A stretch of DNA of 64,000 nt. Source: Nocardioides psychrotolerans (GTDB taxonomy: Bacteria; Actinomycetota; Actinomycetes; Propionibacteriales; Nocardioidaceae). Each line of letters begins with the position of its first letter. The stretch's first letter is position 1. Of this stretch, positions 1 to 8,101 are shown one piece after another. Both the position numbers and the translations under genes were made by a program. The notes under the pieces were generated by a model. The model did no database searches, had not been told where the DNA came from, and worked only from the letters and a program-made list of their open reading frames with translations. The stretch spans positions 62,001 through 126,000 of the forward strand of contig NZ_FOQG01000013.1 of NCBI RefSeq assembly GCF_900113685.1, in the 5' to 3' direction.

Positions 1-107
1 CGCGGCCCGCCTCCCACCACGTCGGCGATCGCGCCGTAGGTCGTGACCCGGCCGCGCGGGATCCGCTCGACGACCGACAGCACCTGCTCGACGTAGTCCT
101 CGGTCAT
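1..107 (-). CDS. Alkyltransferase-like (MGMT-family) DNA-binding protein, 3'-truncated by window edge
   Basis: Only the first 35 codons are visible, starting at ATG 107. They match the start of the MGMT C-terminal DNA-binding domain as found in alkyltransferase-like (ATL) proteins: the P-R-G-R-V-T-T-Y-G-A-I-A signature lies at residues 17-28 and Tyr24 is the conserved tyrosine that pushes into DNA beside the damaged base. ATL proteins bind O6-alkylguanine and hand it to nucleotide excision repair. The residue that separates ATL from true methyltransferase (Trp or Cys in the PCHRV-type motif) lies outside the window. The ATG overlaps the stop of the preceding membrane-protein gene (ATGA), so the two are probably translationally coupled. 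Confidence 0.85.
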   Translation of the reverse strand, partial: MTEDYVEQVLSVVERIPRGRVTTYGAIADVVGGGP

Positions 108-640
108 GCCCTGCTCCTCGGCCCCAGGGCCGTGGTCGCGACCACGGCGGCCACGGCCAGCGCGGCGACCGCCGTCACCCAGAGCCCGGCCGGCTCGGGC
201 TGGCCCTCCAGGGCCCTGGCCAGCAGCCACACCACCGGCGCGACGAGGAACAATGCGGCGCCGCGCACCAGCCAGGTCAGCGTCAGGCGGCGGTCCAGCG
301 GCAGGTCGGCGGGGCCGTAGGAGGCCAGCAGCGCCGCCACGTGAGCCGCGACCAACGCCCCAGCCGCGAGCACCACCCCCGGCGGTGTCGACGGGGACGA
401 GCCGAGCCCCCACGTGAGCAGCACCGTCGCGAAGGCGACCGTTCCGGCCGGAGACTCCGGGAACAGCGCGAAGCCGAGGCTCGCCGCCACGACGACTCCC
501 AGTCCCAGCCGACCGGGCGGGTCGCCGGTGAGACCGGCTGCCACCGTCGCCAGCACCGGTCCGGCCAGGACCACCAGCCGCAGGGCCCACTGTCCGCGGG
601 TCCACGGAGGCATCACCTGGCCGATCACCTGGCCGGTCAC
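104..640 (-). CDS. Multi-pass membrane protein of the MoxR-DUF58 operon
   Basis: A 178-residue protein with about five or six hydrophobic segments (roughly residues 18-38, 46-78, 88-110, 121-143 and 153-172) and almost no soluble domain. The reading frame stays open further upstream, but GTG at 640 is chosen because it overlaps the DUF58 stop codon as GTGA, the same coupling used by most genes in this operon. No enzyme motif is visible. By position it is a membrane component accompanying the MoxR/DUF58 pair; its function is unknown. Confidence 0.75.
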   Translation of the reverse strand: MTGQVIGQVMPPWTRGQWALRLVVLAGPVLATVAAGLTGDPPGRLGLGVVVAASLGFALFPESPAGTVAFATVLLTWGLGSSPSTPPGVVLAAGALVAAHVAALLASYGPADLPLDRRLTLTWLVRGAALFLVAPVVWLLARALEGQPEPAGLWVTAVAALAVAAVVATTALGPRSRA

Positions 641-1935
641 CGCATCCCCAGGTGGGGCTGACGCGCGCGACGGGCCAGGCGGTGCGTGACCTCGTCGATG
701 GTGCCAGGGCCGCGCCACGGCACCACCGGGCAGCCGAGCGTGGCCAGGCTCGCGAGCACCTGCTCACGCTCCAGGCGCCGCATCCGCCACGCCAGGTCGG
801 CCAGCAGCGGATCGGCCGCTGGGTCGAGGCCCGCCTCGGCGTCCTCCGGCATGGTGTCGACCACCAGCGTCGGCAGGCCACGGCGTACGGCGGTCGCGGT
901 CAGCGTCGCCACCACCTCGGTCAGCATCGGCGACAGCACCACCACCATCGTGCCCTCGGTGGCGCGCAGCTGCAGCCGCTCGAGCTCGCCGTCGTGGGCG
1001 GAGCCCGGCTGGATCGAGGCCAGCGTGCCGAGCACGCGGCGCAGGTGTCGCTGCCCGGAGCCGTAACCCACCTGGGACAGGGAGCGGCCCAGCACCCGCA
1101 GCGAGACCCGGTCGCCCTGACGCGTGGCGTGCTCGGCGACCGCCGCGGCGGCGCGGACCGTCAGGTCCAGGCTGCTCTCCGCACCGTCCACCCCGCCGGA
1201 GCGACCGTGGTCGGCGATCGCGTCGACCACCAGCAGCACGCCGGCGTCCTCCTCGGCGCGGGTCGTGGTGACGTGCAGCTGGTCGGTGCGGGCCGAGACG
1301 CGCCAGTTGATGCGGCGCAGCCGGTCGCCGGGCACGAAGGCCCGGATGCCGGCGAACTCCGTGCCGCTTCCCGGACGGGACGAGCGGTGGGCCCCGACGA
1401 GTCCCCGCGGCTGGGGCGACTCGGCGTGCGAGGCGTAGTGGAGGCCGATCGGCAGCACCCGCACCTGGTCGCCGATGATCGTGGTCGGGCCCCAGCGGAA
1501 ACCGGCCCAGGGCGAGGTCAGCGCGACCGCCTCCTCACCGACGACCCGGCGACCCCACCGCTGGGGGCTGAACTCGAGGTCCACGGGACCGGCGGCGAGC
1601 AGCCCGGTGACCCGACCGCCGGCGGGGCGGACCGCCAGGAACGGCTCGGGAGACGCGACCCGGGTGACCTGCTCGACGTCCTCGGCGTCGGCGAGCACCA
1701 GTCGCGACGTGGTGCCCTGTCCCTCGTGGAGCGCGTGGTGGTCGAAGTCCGTGCCCACCGACGGGGTCCGGCGAGGCCGACCCGCCAGGGCGAGCGCCGC
1801 GGCCACGAGCAGCGGGGCCACGAGCACCAGCAGCGTGGGCCTCCCGGCGAGCACGGCCGCGACCGTGCCCGTCGTGGCGATCACGGCGGCACGGCTGGTG
1901 GCAGCGGTCGGCCGCCACTGCTGGGGCCTGGTCAC
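637..1935 (-). CDS. DUF58 domain-containing protein
   Basis: A 432-residue protein with an N-terminal membrane hairpin (about residues 17-52) followed by a large extracytoplasmic or cytoplasmic region and the DUF58 core. The DUF58 signature P-G-D-R-L-R-R-I-N-W is at residues 202-211, followed by a vWA-like strand at 232-240. DUF58 proteins almost always accompany MoxR AAA+ ATPases and are thought to be their substrates or partners in assembling envelope or metal-dependent complexes. The GTG start at 1935 lies 12 bp after the moxR stop. Downstream it overlaps the next gene by 4 bp. Confidence 0.9.
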   Translation of the reverse strand: MTRPQQWRPTAATSRAAVIATTGTVAAVLAGRPTLLVLVAPLLVAAALALAGRPRRTPSVGTDFDHHALHEGQGTTSRLVLADAEDVEQVTRVASPEPFLAVRPAGGRVTGLLAAGPVDLEFSPQRWGRRVVGEEAVALTSPWAGFRWGPTTIIGDQVRVLPIGLHYASHAESPQPRGLVGAHRSSRPGSGTEFAGIRAFVPGDRLRRINWRVSARTDQLHVTTTRAEEDAGVLLVVDAIADHGRSGGVDGAESSLDLTVRAAAAVAEHATRQGDRVSLRVLGRSLSQVGYGSGQRHLRRVLGTLASIQPGSAHDGELERLQLRATEGTMVVVLSPMLTEVVATLTATAVRRGLPTLVVDTMPEDAEAGLDPAADPLLADLAWRMRRLEREQVLASLATLGCPVVPWRGPGTIDEVTHRLARRARQPHLGMR

Positions 1936-1947
1936 GTCGACACCGGC

Positions 1948-2946
1948 TCAGCGCTCGAGCGCGGACGGTGTCGCCACCCGGTCGAGGACGTCGCCAACGA
2001 CCGAGTTGCCGCTGCTCGCGCTCATCCAGAGCTCGGGCTTGATGGTGATCCGGTGGGCCAGCACCGGGCGGGCGATCGCCTTGACGTCCTCGGGGATGAC
2101 GTAGTCGCGGCCCCGAACGAGGGCGAACGCACGAGCCGCCAGCACCAAGCCCAGCGACCCGCGGGGCGAGGCTCCGGTGAGCACCTCGCGGTGCTCGCGG
2201 GTGGCCACCGCGACGTCGACGCAGTAACGCGCGACGCTCGGGTCGACGCGCACCGTCTCGACCGCCTCCTGCATGGACCGGAGACCAGCGGCGTCGGTGA
2301 CCTGGTCCAGCACGATCTCCTCCCGACCGCGGTCCATGCGCCGAGCCAGCACGTCGTACTCCTCCTGCAGGCTGGGGTAGCCGAAGCCGACCCGCATCAG
2401 GAAGCGGTCGAGCTGCGCCTCCGGGAGGGGGTAGGTGCCTTCGTACTCGATCGGGTTGGCCGTGGCGACGACGTGGAACGGATCGGGCAGCGCGAAGGTC
2501 TCGCCCTCGACGGTGACCTGACGCTCCTGCATCGCCTCCAGCAGGGCCGACTGGGTCTTGGGCGGCGTCCGGTTGATCTCGTCGGCCAGCAGCAGTCCCG
2601 CGAAGAGCGGACCCTGGCGGAACTCGAACTCACCGCGTCGCTGGTCGTAGAGGAACGAGCCGGTGAGGTCGGAAGGGAGCAGGTCCGGGGTGAACTGCGC
2701 CCGGGAGAAGTCGAGCCCGAGGGCCTGGGCGAACGACCGCGCCGCCAGCGTCTTGCCCAGCCCCGGGAAGTCCTCGATCAGCACGTGGCCCTTGGCGAGC
2801 AAGGCGGTGAGCACGAGCACCAGCGGCTCGCGCTTGCCGACGACGGCCTGCTGGACCTGGTCGAGCACGCGGCTCGCGGTGGCGGTCGCGTCCTCGGTGC
2901 TCATCGGTGTGCTCATCGGTGTGCTCGCGGGGGTCGGCTGGGTCAT
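1948..2946 (-). CDS. MoxR-family AAA+ ATPase
   Basis: A 332-residue chaperone-like ATPase. Walker A (E-D-F-P-G-L-G-K-T) is at residues 58-66, Walker B (L-L-L-A-D-E-I-N-R) at 118-126, sensor-1 (A-T-A-N-P) at 161-165 and the arginine-finger segment E-A-Q-L-D-R-F at 176-182. ATG 2946 overlaps the upstream stop (ATGA). ATG codons 11 and 15 are possible alternative starts, since the first 16 residues are encoded by a short 12-bp tandem repeat and are not part of the conserved fold. It forms an operon with DUF58 and DUF4129 proteins, the standard MoxR context. Confidence 0.93.
   Translation of the reverse strand: MTQPTPASTPMSTPMSTEDATATASRVLDQVQQAVVGKREPLVLVLTALLAKGHVLIEDFPGLGKTLAARSFAQALGLDFSRAQFTPDLLPSDLTGSFLYDQRRGEFEFRQGPLFAGLLLADEINRTPPKTQSALLEAMQERQVTVEGETFALPDPFHVVATANPIEYEGTYPLPEAQLDRFLMRVGFGYPSLQEEYDVLARRMDRGREEIVLDQVTDAAGLRSMQEAVETVRVDPSVARYCVDVAVATREHREVLTGASPRGSLGLVLAARAFALVRGRDYVIPEDVKAIARPVLAHRITIKPELWMSASSGNSVVGDVLDRVATPSALER
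2897..2926. repeat. 12-bp tandem repeat in moxR N-terminal coding region
   Basis: The unit gtgctcatcggt is present 2.5 times. It encodes the repeated Met-Ser-Thr-Pro residues at the extreme N-terminus of the MoxR protein and multiplies its candidate ATG starts. A change in copy number would stay in frame. Confidence 0.85.
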
Positions 2947-3416
2947 AGGGACTCGATCCTCTGCACGTGTCGTTCGATCTCGGACCTGGTCAGTCGGCGG
3001 GGTGGGTCGTCCACGAGGCCGAGCAGCTCGGGGCCCAGGAGCTCCTGGCCGCGCACGGAGCCGGGCGTCTCGCCGTGACGGACCCGCAGCGTGCGCTCGG
3101 CGAGCAGCACCAGGCGGTCGCGCAGCGCCCGGTCGGGCAGGGTGGCGGCGAGGTGGCTCTCCATCACGCTGAGGTAGCGCTGGGTCTGGAGGTCCAGCCC
3201 GCGTGGCGCGGCCGGGCGCACCGTGTCGGTGCCCCAGGTGGGCGCCGGCTTCCCGAGCGCGTCGAGGACGAACCCGGTCGCCGCGACCGCGAGGACCACC
3301 AGGAGACACACCCGCGCCACGTCGAAGCCGGTGTCGGCCAGCTCCCCGATCGTCAGCACCGCGGCGGCGACGACCACCGCGAGAGCGGCCCGGCGCCACC
3401 AGTGCACCGGCCTCAT
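2943..3416 (-). CDS. Two-TM membrane protein of the MoxR operon
   Basis: A 157-residue protein with two N-terminal membrane helices (about residues 9-25 and 33-50) and a charged cytoplasmic C-terminal region. It sits between the DUF4129 gene and moxR. The start used here is ATG 3416, because a 14-bp tandem duplication at 3404-3431 has put the ATG at 3430, which overlaps the upstream stop as ATGA, out of frame: it would make only a 5-residue peptide. I do not recognise a named domain. Confidence 0.75.
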   Translation of the reverse strand: MRPVHWWRRAALAVVVAAAVLTIGELADTGFDVARVCLLVVLAVAATGFVLDALGKPAPTWGTDTVRPAAPRGLDLQTQRYLSVMESHLAATLPDRALRDRLVLLAERTLRVRHGETPGSVRGQELLGPELLGLVDDPPRRLTRSEIERHVQRIESL

Positions 3417-3431
3417 CGCACCGGCCTCATC
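3404..3431. repeat. Exact 14-bp tandem duplication at a gene junction
   Basis: Two head-to-tail copies of gcaccggcctcatc (3404-3417 and 3418-3431). Each copy carries one ATG on the minus strand. The duplication separates the DUF4129 stop codon from the in-frame start of the next gene. Confidence 0.95.
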
Positions 3432-4215
3432 GCACCCGGTCCCGGTCGCCGGCCCGGTCGACCAACCGGGCTGCCCAACGTTGCGCGAGGTCGGCGTGGA
3501 GGTCGTCGAGCGCCGCACGCGCTTGGTCACGGGCCTGCTCGTCGAGCTCGTGGTCGGAGAAGCGCGCCTCCCGGTAGAGCGCGGCCAGCCGCGAGACCGA
3601 GTGCCGATCGGCCGCGACCAGGTCGAGCAGGCGCAGCGTGAACTCGGAGGACGTCTCGTGCGGCAGCCGGGCCACGCCGACCCCGGCTGCTTGGGACTCG
3701 AAGCGGTGCCAGCACGCGACGATCGCATGGCGAGGCGTGCCCTCGGCGAGCGTGCCGCGTTGGTCGCTGGCGTCCTCGAGGATCGCCTGGGCCACGGCCG
3801 GGGAGTGCTGCGGCAGGGTGTCGAAGTCGACCTCGGGCGGTGTCCCCTGGCGAGGGTTGCGCCGAACCCCGGCCACTCGTCGTACGACGGCGACGACACG
3901 ACGACCGACGTAGAGCACGACCAGCAGGGCCAGCGCCCCGGACAGCACCGTGGCCAGGGGCTGGACCCACCCCGAGGACTCACGCTCCTGCGAGCGCCGC
4001 GGCTGCGGGTCAGGCACGGCGCGCGGACCCGTGGCGGTGTTCGCGTCGGTGTTGCGGCTCAGGGAGACATCCGCGCTGCCCTGGTCGTCGGCCACGTCGT
4101 CCGGCCCGATCGAGGCCGCCCAGGTGCCGAGCACCAGCAGCAGCCCTGTCACCGCCAGCACCCCCAGGACGGCCAGGGCGGACGAACCGCTCCGAGGCTG
4201 TCGAGCGTCTGCCAT
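3427..4215 (-). CDS. DUF4129 domain-containing membrane protein
   Basis: A 262-residue protein with membrane helices at about residues 12-33 and 85-105 and a C-terminal DUF4129 region (about 165-235) rich in conserved Glu/Leu/Arg, as seen next to MoxR and transglutaminase-like genes. It is the first gene of the leftward MoxR-DUF58-ATL operon. ATG 4215 is preferred over the GTG at 4239 because a -10-like TACGTT lies 7 nt upstream, which would give a leaderless mRNA starting at this codon. No transglutaminase (DUF3488) gene is present in this copy of the operon. Confidence 0.85.
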   Translation of the reverse strand: MADARQPRSGSSALAVLGVLAVTGLLLVLGTWAASIGPDDVADDQGSADVSLSRNTDANTATGPRAVPDPQPRRSQERESSGWVQPLATVLSGALALLVVLYVGRRVVAVVRRVAGVRRNPRQGTPPEVDFDTLPQHSPAVAQAILEDASDQRGTLAEGTPRHAIVACWHRFESQAAGVGVARLPHETSSEFTLRLLDLVAADRHSVSRLAALYREARFSDHELDEQARDQARAALDDLHADLAQRWAARLVDRAGDRDRVR

Positions 4216-4222
4216 GTCGAGC

Positions 4223-4228
4223 AACGTA
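4223..4228 (-). promoter_or_regulatory. Leaderless-type -10 box of the MoxR-DUF58 operon
   Basis: TACGTT on the minus strand, 7 nt before ATG 4215. It fits the actinobacterial TANNNT element with transcription starting at the start codon. No clear -35 is visible. Confidence 0.5.
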
Positions 4229-4255
4229 CCTGGTGTCACCGGGGCCGGAACTGAC

Positions 4256-4290
4256 CGATGGCCCCGTCCTGCGTGAGGACGGGGCCATCG
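4256..4290. terminator. 15-bp stem terminator downstream of the serine protease gene
   Basis: A perfect 15-bp inverted repeat (4256-4270 with 4276-4290) with a 5-nt loop. It lies 30 bp after the protease stop and before the DUF4129 operon promoter. There is no U-tract, as is common in high-GC actinobacteria. Confidence 0.8.
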
Positions 4291-4319
4291 TCATGCTCCC
4301 GGGTGGTGCGTCTGGTGCG

Positions 4320-5213
4320 TCAGAGGATCGGGGCGAACGGCTCCGTGCCCAGGGCCAGCTTGAGGCCGGCGATGGTGCCGTGGGCCTGGGCGTAGGCGAG
4401 CTCGCTGCGCAGGTCGCCGACCCCGTTGGCGCCCACGAGCGGCGCAAGCTGCACGGTCGACAGGGTGCCGAGCGCCTTGCCCTCGGCGTCGATGAAGGCC
4501 GAGCCCGAGTCTCCCGGGATGCCGGGGGTCACCGTGTAGACGGGGTGGTTCCAGCCGTCGCTGTCAGTGCCGAGGCTGACGCCCTGCTTGGGCGAGAGCT
4601 GCTCGAGGCCACCCCGGAGGCTGGAGTTGCCGAACGAGTAGACGGTGTCACCGGCCGGCGCACCGGCGGCGTTGACGCCCACGGGGCCACCCCAGAAGGG
4701 GATGCTCGGGTTGACCTTGGCGACATCGGCCGCGTCGACCCTGACCAGCGCGAAGTCGTTGAAGGCACACGTGTTGGCGTCGGTCTCGTTGCGGCCCTGC
4801 ATGGTCAGCCACGAGGAGTAGACGAGCGTGCCCGCGCCGACCTGCTCGCCGGAGGACGCCAGGCTTCCGCCTCGGTTGAAGGTGACGCGGGTGCCGAGCG
4901 GGAGGGACCCGGAGTCGCAGCCGTCGGTCTCGGTCGCCGTGCCGGTGCCGGCGCAGTGGGCGGCCTGGCCGAGGTAGACGTTGCCCGCAACGTCGGTGAA
5001 GACGAAGTTGGCGGTGCACTGACCACCGGAGGTGTAGGTCTGCACACCGGGCGTGATCGCAGCGGTGGCGGCGGGGGCCCACGCGGCAACGCGGATCGGC
5101 TTCTTGGCGGCCTCGGCGCCAGGGGCGCCGGCCAGGGTGACGGCCAGGGCGGCGCTGGAGAACGCGGCGGCAAGACCTGCGAGGCGGCGCGTGGACTTCG
5201 TTGCAACGAGCAT
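4320..5213 (-). CDS. Secreted trypsin-like serine protease
   Basis: A 297-residue protein with a signal peptide (about 1-36, ending A-E-A) and a chymotrypsin-fold catalytic domain. The catalytic triad is visible: His86 in A-A-H-C, Asp153 in N-D-F-A-L-V-R-V-D and Ser236 in G-D-S-G-S. Cys66 and Cys87 are placed to form the usual disulfide near the active-site histidine. An AGGAGG ribosome site lies about 10 nt before ATG 5213. It is monocistronic, framed by hairpins on both sides. The substrate is unknown; it is most likely an extracellular housekeeping or degradative protease. Confidence 0.9.
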   Translation of the reverse strand: MLVATKSTRRLAGLAAAFSSAALAVTLAGAPGAEAAKKPIRVAAWAPAATAAITPGVQTYTSGGQCTANFVFTDVAGNVYLGQAAHCAGTGTATETDGCDSGSLPLGTRVTFNRGGSLASSGEQVGAGTLVYSSWLTMQGRNETDANTCAFNDFALVRVDAADVAKVNPSIPFWGGPVGVNAAGAPAGDTVYSFGNSSLRGGLEQLSPKQGVSLGTDSDGWNHPVYTVTPGIPGDSGSAFIDAEGKALGTLSTVQLAPLVGANGVGDLRSELAYAQAHGTIAGLKLALGTEPFAPIL

Positions 5214-5297
5214 CGAGTGATAACCCTCCTGAGTGGGTCGGCGACGATGCCGACGGGTGCGGTCGGGGTGTCCAACGACACACTCACCCGTTGAGTT

Positions 5298-5331
5298 ACG
5301 GGCGAGTAGTCACAAATGACTACTCGCCCGT
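5298..5331. terminator. 15-bp perfect hairpin downstream of moeZ
   Basis: Arms 5298-5312 and 5317-5331 pair perfectly around a CAAA loop. It lies 22 bp after the moeZ stop and before the protease promoter region. It has no T-tract. Confidence 0.85.
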
Positions 5332-5353
5332 CCCAGGACCCAGGGGTCAGGCC

Positions 5354-6580
5354 TCAGTAGGTCGGCTGGCTGGGGTCGATCTGGTTGACCCAGGCCACCA
5401 CGCCGCCACCGACGTGCACGGCGTCGGCGTAGCCGGCGCCCTTCACGATCGCGAGGGTCTCCGCGGAGCGCACGCCGGACTTGCAGTGCATGACGACCTG
5501 TGTGCCCGTGTCGACGGGGGGGAGCTGCGCCAGGGCTGTTCCGTTGAGGAAGTCGCCCTTGGGGATCAGCACCGAGCCCGGGATCTGGTTGATCTCGCGC
5601 TCGTTGGGCTCGCGCACGTCGACGAGCACGAAGTCGCGGGTGCCCTCGTCGCGCTCCTTGAGCATGTGCTCGAGCTGGGTGACCGAGATCGTCGAGCCGG
5701 CGGCGGCGTCGGCCGCCTCCTCCGAGATCGCACCGCAGAAGGCGTCGTAGTCGATCAGGCCGGTGACCGTCGCGTGCTCGCCGCACAGCGCGCAGTTGGG
5801 GTCCTTGCGGACCTTGAGCTTGCGCCACTCCAGCTCGAGGGCGTCGTAGATGACCAGCTTGCCGACGGCCGGATCACCGATGCCGGCGAGGAGCTTGATG
5901 GCCTCGTTGACCTGGATCGAGCCGATCTGGGCGCACAGGACCCCGAGCACGCCGCCCTCGGCGCAGCTCGGGACCATGCCCGGCGGCGGGGGCTCGGGGT
6001 AGAGGCAGCGGTAGCAGGGTGCGTCGACGCTCTCGCCGTGCTCGTCGGTCGCGTGCGGCCAGAAGACCGACGCTTGGCCGTCGAAGCGGTAGATCGAGCC
6101 CCAGACGTAGGGGATCTTCAAAAAGTACGCCGCGTCGTTGACCATGTAGCGCGTCGCGAAGTTGTCGGTGCCGTCGACGATCAGGTCGTAGCCCTCGAAG
6201 ACCTGGAGGACGTTGTCGTTGTCGAGACGCTCCTCGTGCAGCACCACGGTGACGTAGGGGTTGGCCTCGGCGATGGACTCCTTCGCGGAGACCGCCTTGG
6301 ACTTCCCGATGTCGGACTGCGTGTGGATGATCTGGCGCTGCAGGTTGGACTCGTCGACCTCGTCGAACTCCGCGATGCCGAGCGTGCCGACACCCGCAGC
6401 GGCGAGGTAGAGCAGGGCGGGGCTGCCGAGGCCGCCGGCGCCGATGACCAGCACCTTGGCGTTCTTGAGCCGCTTCTGCCCGATCATGCCCACGTCGGGG
6501 ATGATCAGGTGGCGGCTGTAGCGGCGTACCTCGTCGATGGTCAACTCGTCGGCGGGCTCGACCAGCGCGGGAAAACTCAC
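5354..6580 (-). CDS. moeZ: MoeZ: adenylyltransferase/sulfurtransferase (MoeB-rhodanese fusion)
   Basis: A 408-residue enzyme that activates the C-terminus of sulfur-carrier proteins (MoaD/ThiS/CysO type) by adenylation and transfers sulfur. The ThiF/MoeB domain shows the nucleotide-binding G-A-G-G-L-G-S-P at 47-54, D-G-T-D-N at 136-140 and the zinc-binding pairs Cys189/Cys192 and Cys263/Cys266. The C-terminal rhodanese domain has its active-site Cys366 in C-K-S-G-V-R-S. GTG 6580 is preferred over an upstream in-frame ATG because GAGGAG sits 8 nt before it and family length fits. It is divergent from tetR, as in the Rv3206c-Rv3208 region of M. tuberculosis. Confidence 0.95.
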   Translation of the reverse strand: MSFPALVEPADELTIDEVRRYSRHLIIPDVGMIGQKRLKNAKVLVIGAGGLGSPALLYLAAAGVGTLGIAEFDEVDESNLQRQIIHTQSDIGKSKAVSAKESIAEANPYVTVVLHEERLDNDNVLQVFEGYDLIVDGTDNFATRYMVNDAAYFLKIPYVWGSIYRFDGQASVFWPHATDEHGESVDAPCYRCLYPEPPPPGMVPSCAEGGVLGVLCAQIGSIQVNEAIKLLAGIGDPAVGKLVIYDALELEWRKLKVRKDPNCALCGEHATVTGLIDYDAFCGAISEEAADAAAGSTISVTQLEHMLKERDEGTRDFVLVDVREPNEREINQIPGSVLIPKGDFLNGTALAQLPPVDTGTQVVMHCKSGVRSAETLAIVKGAGYADAVHVGGGVVAWVNQIDPSQPTY

Positions 6581-6725
6581 GGCGTACTCCTCGAAACGGT
6601 GGGGGGCGGTGCTCGGGTTGCTCCGGATGCAACGCCGGGACAACGCGGTGACCGTCGCTCATGTTCCCCGTCGGGGTCCTGCCGACCACCCCGCGTCCCG
6701 TCATCCGGACCAGGTGACCAGCGAG

Positions 6726-6731
6726 TAGGCT
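6726..6731 (+). promoter_or_regulatory. Candidate -10 box for the tetR-DUF3107 operon
   Basis: TAGGCT on the plus strand, giving a leader of about 50 nt before GTG 6787. No convincing -35 is visible. Confidence 0.35.
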
Positions 6732-6786
6732 CGCAGCCGTCAACAGGCAGGTCCCCTCTGGACCAGTCCGGGCAGGAGCACACACG

Positions 6787-7437
6787 GTGAGCGCAGGTCA
6801 GTACGACGTCGGGGTGGCGCGCCCGCGAGGCGCACGCATGCCGCGCCGTGAGCGCCGTGCCCAGCTGCTGTCCTCCGCCCTCGAGATCTTCGTGGCCCAG
6901 GGCTACCACGCCGCCGCGATGGACGACATCGCCGAGCGGGCGGGGGTCTCCAAGCCGGTGCTCTACCAGCACTTCCCCGGCAAGCTCGAGCTCTACCTCG
7001 CGCTGCTGGACACCTCCTGCGACCAGATCATCGAGAACTGCCGCGTCGCCCTGGAGATGACGCAGGACAACAAGCTGCGCGTCGGCGCGACCATCGACGC
7101 CTTCTTCGAGTACGTCGCCAACGACTCCGGTGCGTTCCGGCTGGTCTTCGAGTCCGACCTCACCAACGAGCCGGCCGTGCGCGAGCACGTCGAGCGGGTC
7201 ACCACCGAGTGCGCAGCCCTGATCGCGCACGTCATCGCCGACGACACCGGCCTGCCGGAGACCGCCTCGCGCCTGCTCGCGGTCTCGCTCGTGGGCATGG
7301 CCCAGGTCAGCGCGCGGTTCTGGCTCAGCGAGGCCGGTGGCATCTCCCGCACGGAGGCAGCCGCCCTTGTGTCAGCCTTGGCCTGGCGCGGCATCCGCGG
7401 CTACCCCAAGACCGACGAACACCCCCAGCAAGACTGA
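6787..7437 (+). CDS. TetR/AcrR-family transcriptional regulator
   Basis: A 216-residue regulator. The N-terminal helix-turn-helix spans about residues 22-68, with the typical A-G-V-S-K-P-V-L-Y-Q-H-F recognition segment, followed by an all-helical ligand domain. GTG 6787 is preceded by AGGAG at 8 nt. It lies divergent from moeZ and directly upstream of a DUF3107 gene, the same order as Rv3208-Rv3208A. The ligand and regulon are unknown; genes controlled are likely to include its own operon. Confidence 0.92.
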   Translation: MSAGQYDVGVARPRGARMPRRERRAQLLSSALEIFVAQGYHAAAMDDIAERAGVSKPVLYQHFPGKLELYLALLDTSCDQIIENCRVALEMTQDNKLRVGATIDAFFEYVANDSGAFRLVFESDLTNEPAVREHVERVTTECAALIAHVIADDTGLPETASRLLAVSLVGMAQVSARFWLSEAGGISRTEAAALVSALAWRGIRGYPKTDEHPQQD

Positions 7438-7454
7438 ACTGAAGGAGACGACCT

Positions 7455-7676
7455 GTGGAGGTCAAGATCGGCGTCCAGTACGCCTCGCGAGAGCTGGTCG
7501 TGGAGACCGACGAGAACGCGGAAGCGGTCGAGAAGGTCGCCGCCGAGGCGCTCAAGGAGGACGGCGTGTTCACCCTGACCGACACCAAGGGCCGCAAGAC
7601 CATGGTCCCCGGCTCCAAGATCACCTACATCGAGATCGGTGGCGGCGTCGCCGGTCACGTGGGGTTCCGCAGCTGA
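7455..7676 (+). CDS. DUF3107 family protein (TB9.4-like)
   Basis: A 73-residue acidic protein beginning V-E-V-K-I-G-V-Q-Y-A, with the conserved family pattern through K-G-R-K-T-M-V-P. Members are small, mostly beta proteins found only in actinobacteria, always after a TetR gene (Rv3208A in M. tuberculosis). AAGGAG precedes GTG 7455 and the gene starts 17 bp after the tetR stop, so the two are co-transcribed. Biochemical function is unknown. Confidence 0.9.
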   Translation: MEVKIGVQYASRELVVETDENAEAVEKVAAEALKEDGVFTLTDTKGRKTMVPGSKITYIEIGGGVAGHVGFRS

Positions 7677-7729
7677 CCTGACCGGGCCACGCCTGTCGGG
7701 ACCACCCCGTCCGGACGTATCGCCCTGGG

Positions 7730-8032
7730 ATGGACCTGGACGAGGTCGGCCGCCACGCGGAGTCGCTGCCCGACGTCCAGCGCAAGGGCACCGAGGCGCG
7801 ACCAGGCTGGGTTATCCGTGACCGCCTGGTCGCCCGTCTCCACGACCCGCAGACGCTGGCGATCCGGGTGCTCCTCGACGAGCGCGAGGCCCTCCTCGAC
7901 TCGCACCCGGACATCTTCGGCGTCCTGCCCCGGATGGAGGCGCACCACAAGGTCGAGGCCTATCTCGACCAGGCAGATCCCGCGGCCGTGTGCGCTGCCA
8001 TCGACCTGGCGTGGGAGAGTCAGCGCCGCTGA
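7730..8032 (+). CDS. MmcQ/YjbR-family protein
   Basis: A 100-residue protein with the family pattern of an N-terminal helix (residues 1-14), a central beta region containing D-E-R-E-A-L-L-D (about 49-56) and a closing helix with Ala/Trp. The YjbR fold resembles DNA- or nucleotide-binding scaffolds but the family has no settled activity. ATG 7730 lies 53 bp after the DUF3107 stop. No clear ribosome site is seen, so the start is less certain. Confidence 0.7.
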   Translation: MDLDEVGRHAESLPDVQRKGTEARPGWVIRDRLVARLHDPQTLAIRVLLDEREALLDSHPDIFGVLPRMEAHHKVEAYLDQADPAAVCAAIDLAWESQRR

Positions 8033-8101
8033 CGGTGCTCGCGTATCGGGGGTGGGCGACGTGACAGGTTCAGCACCACGACTCCCTCTGGTCACCGTGC
8101 C

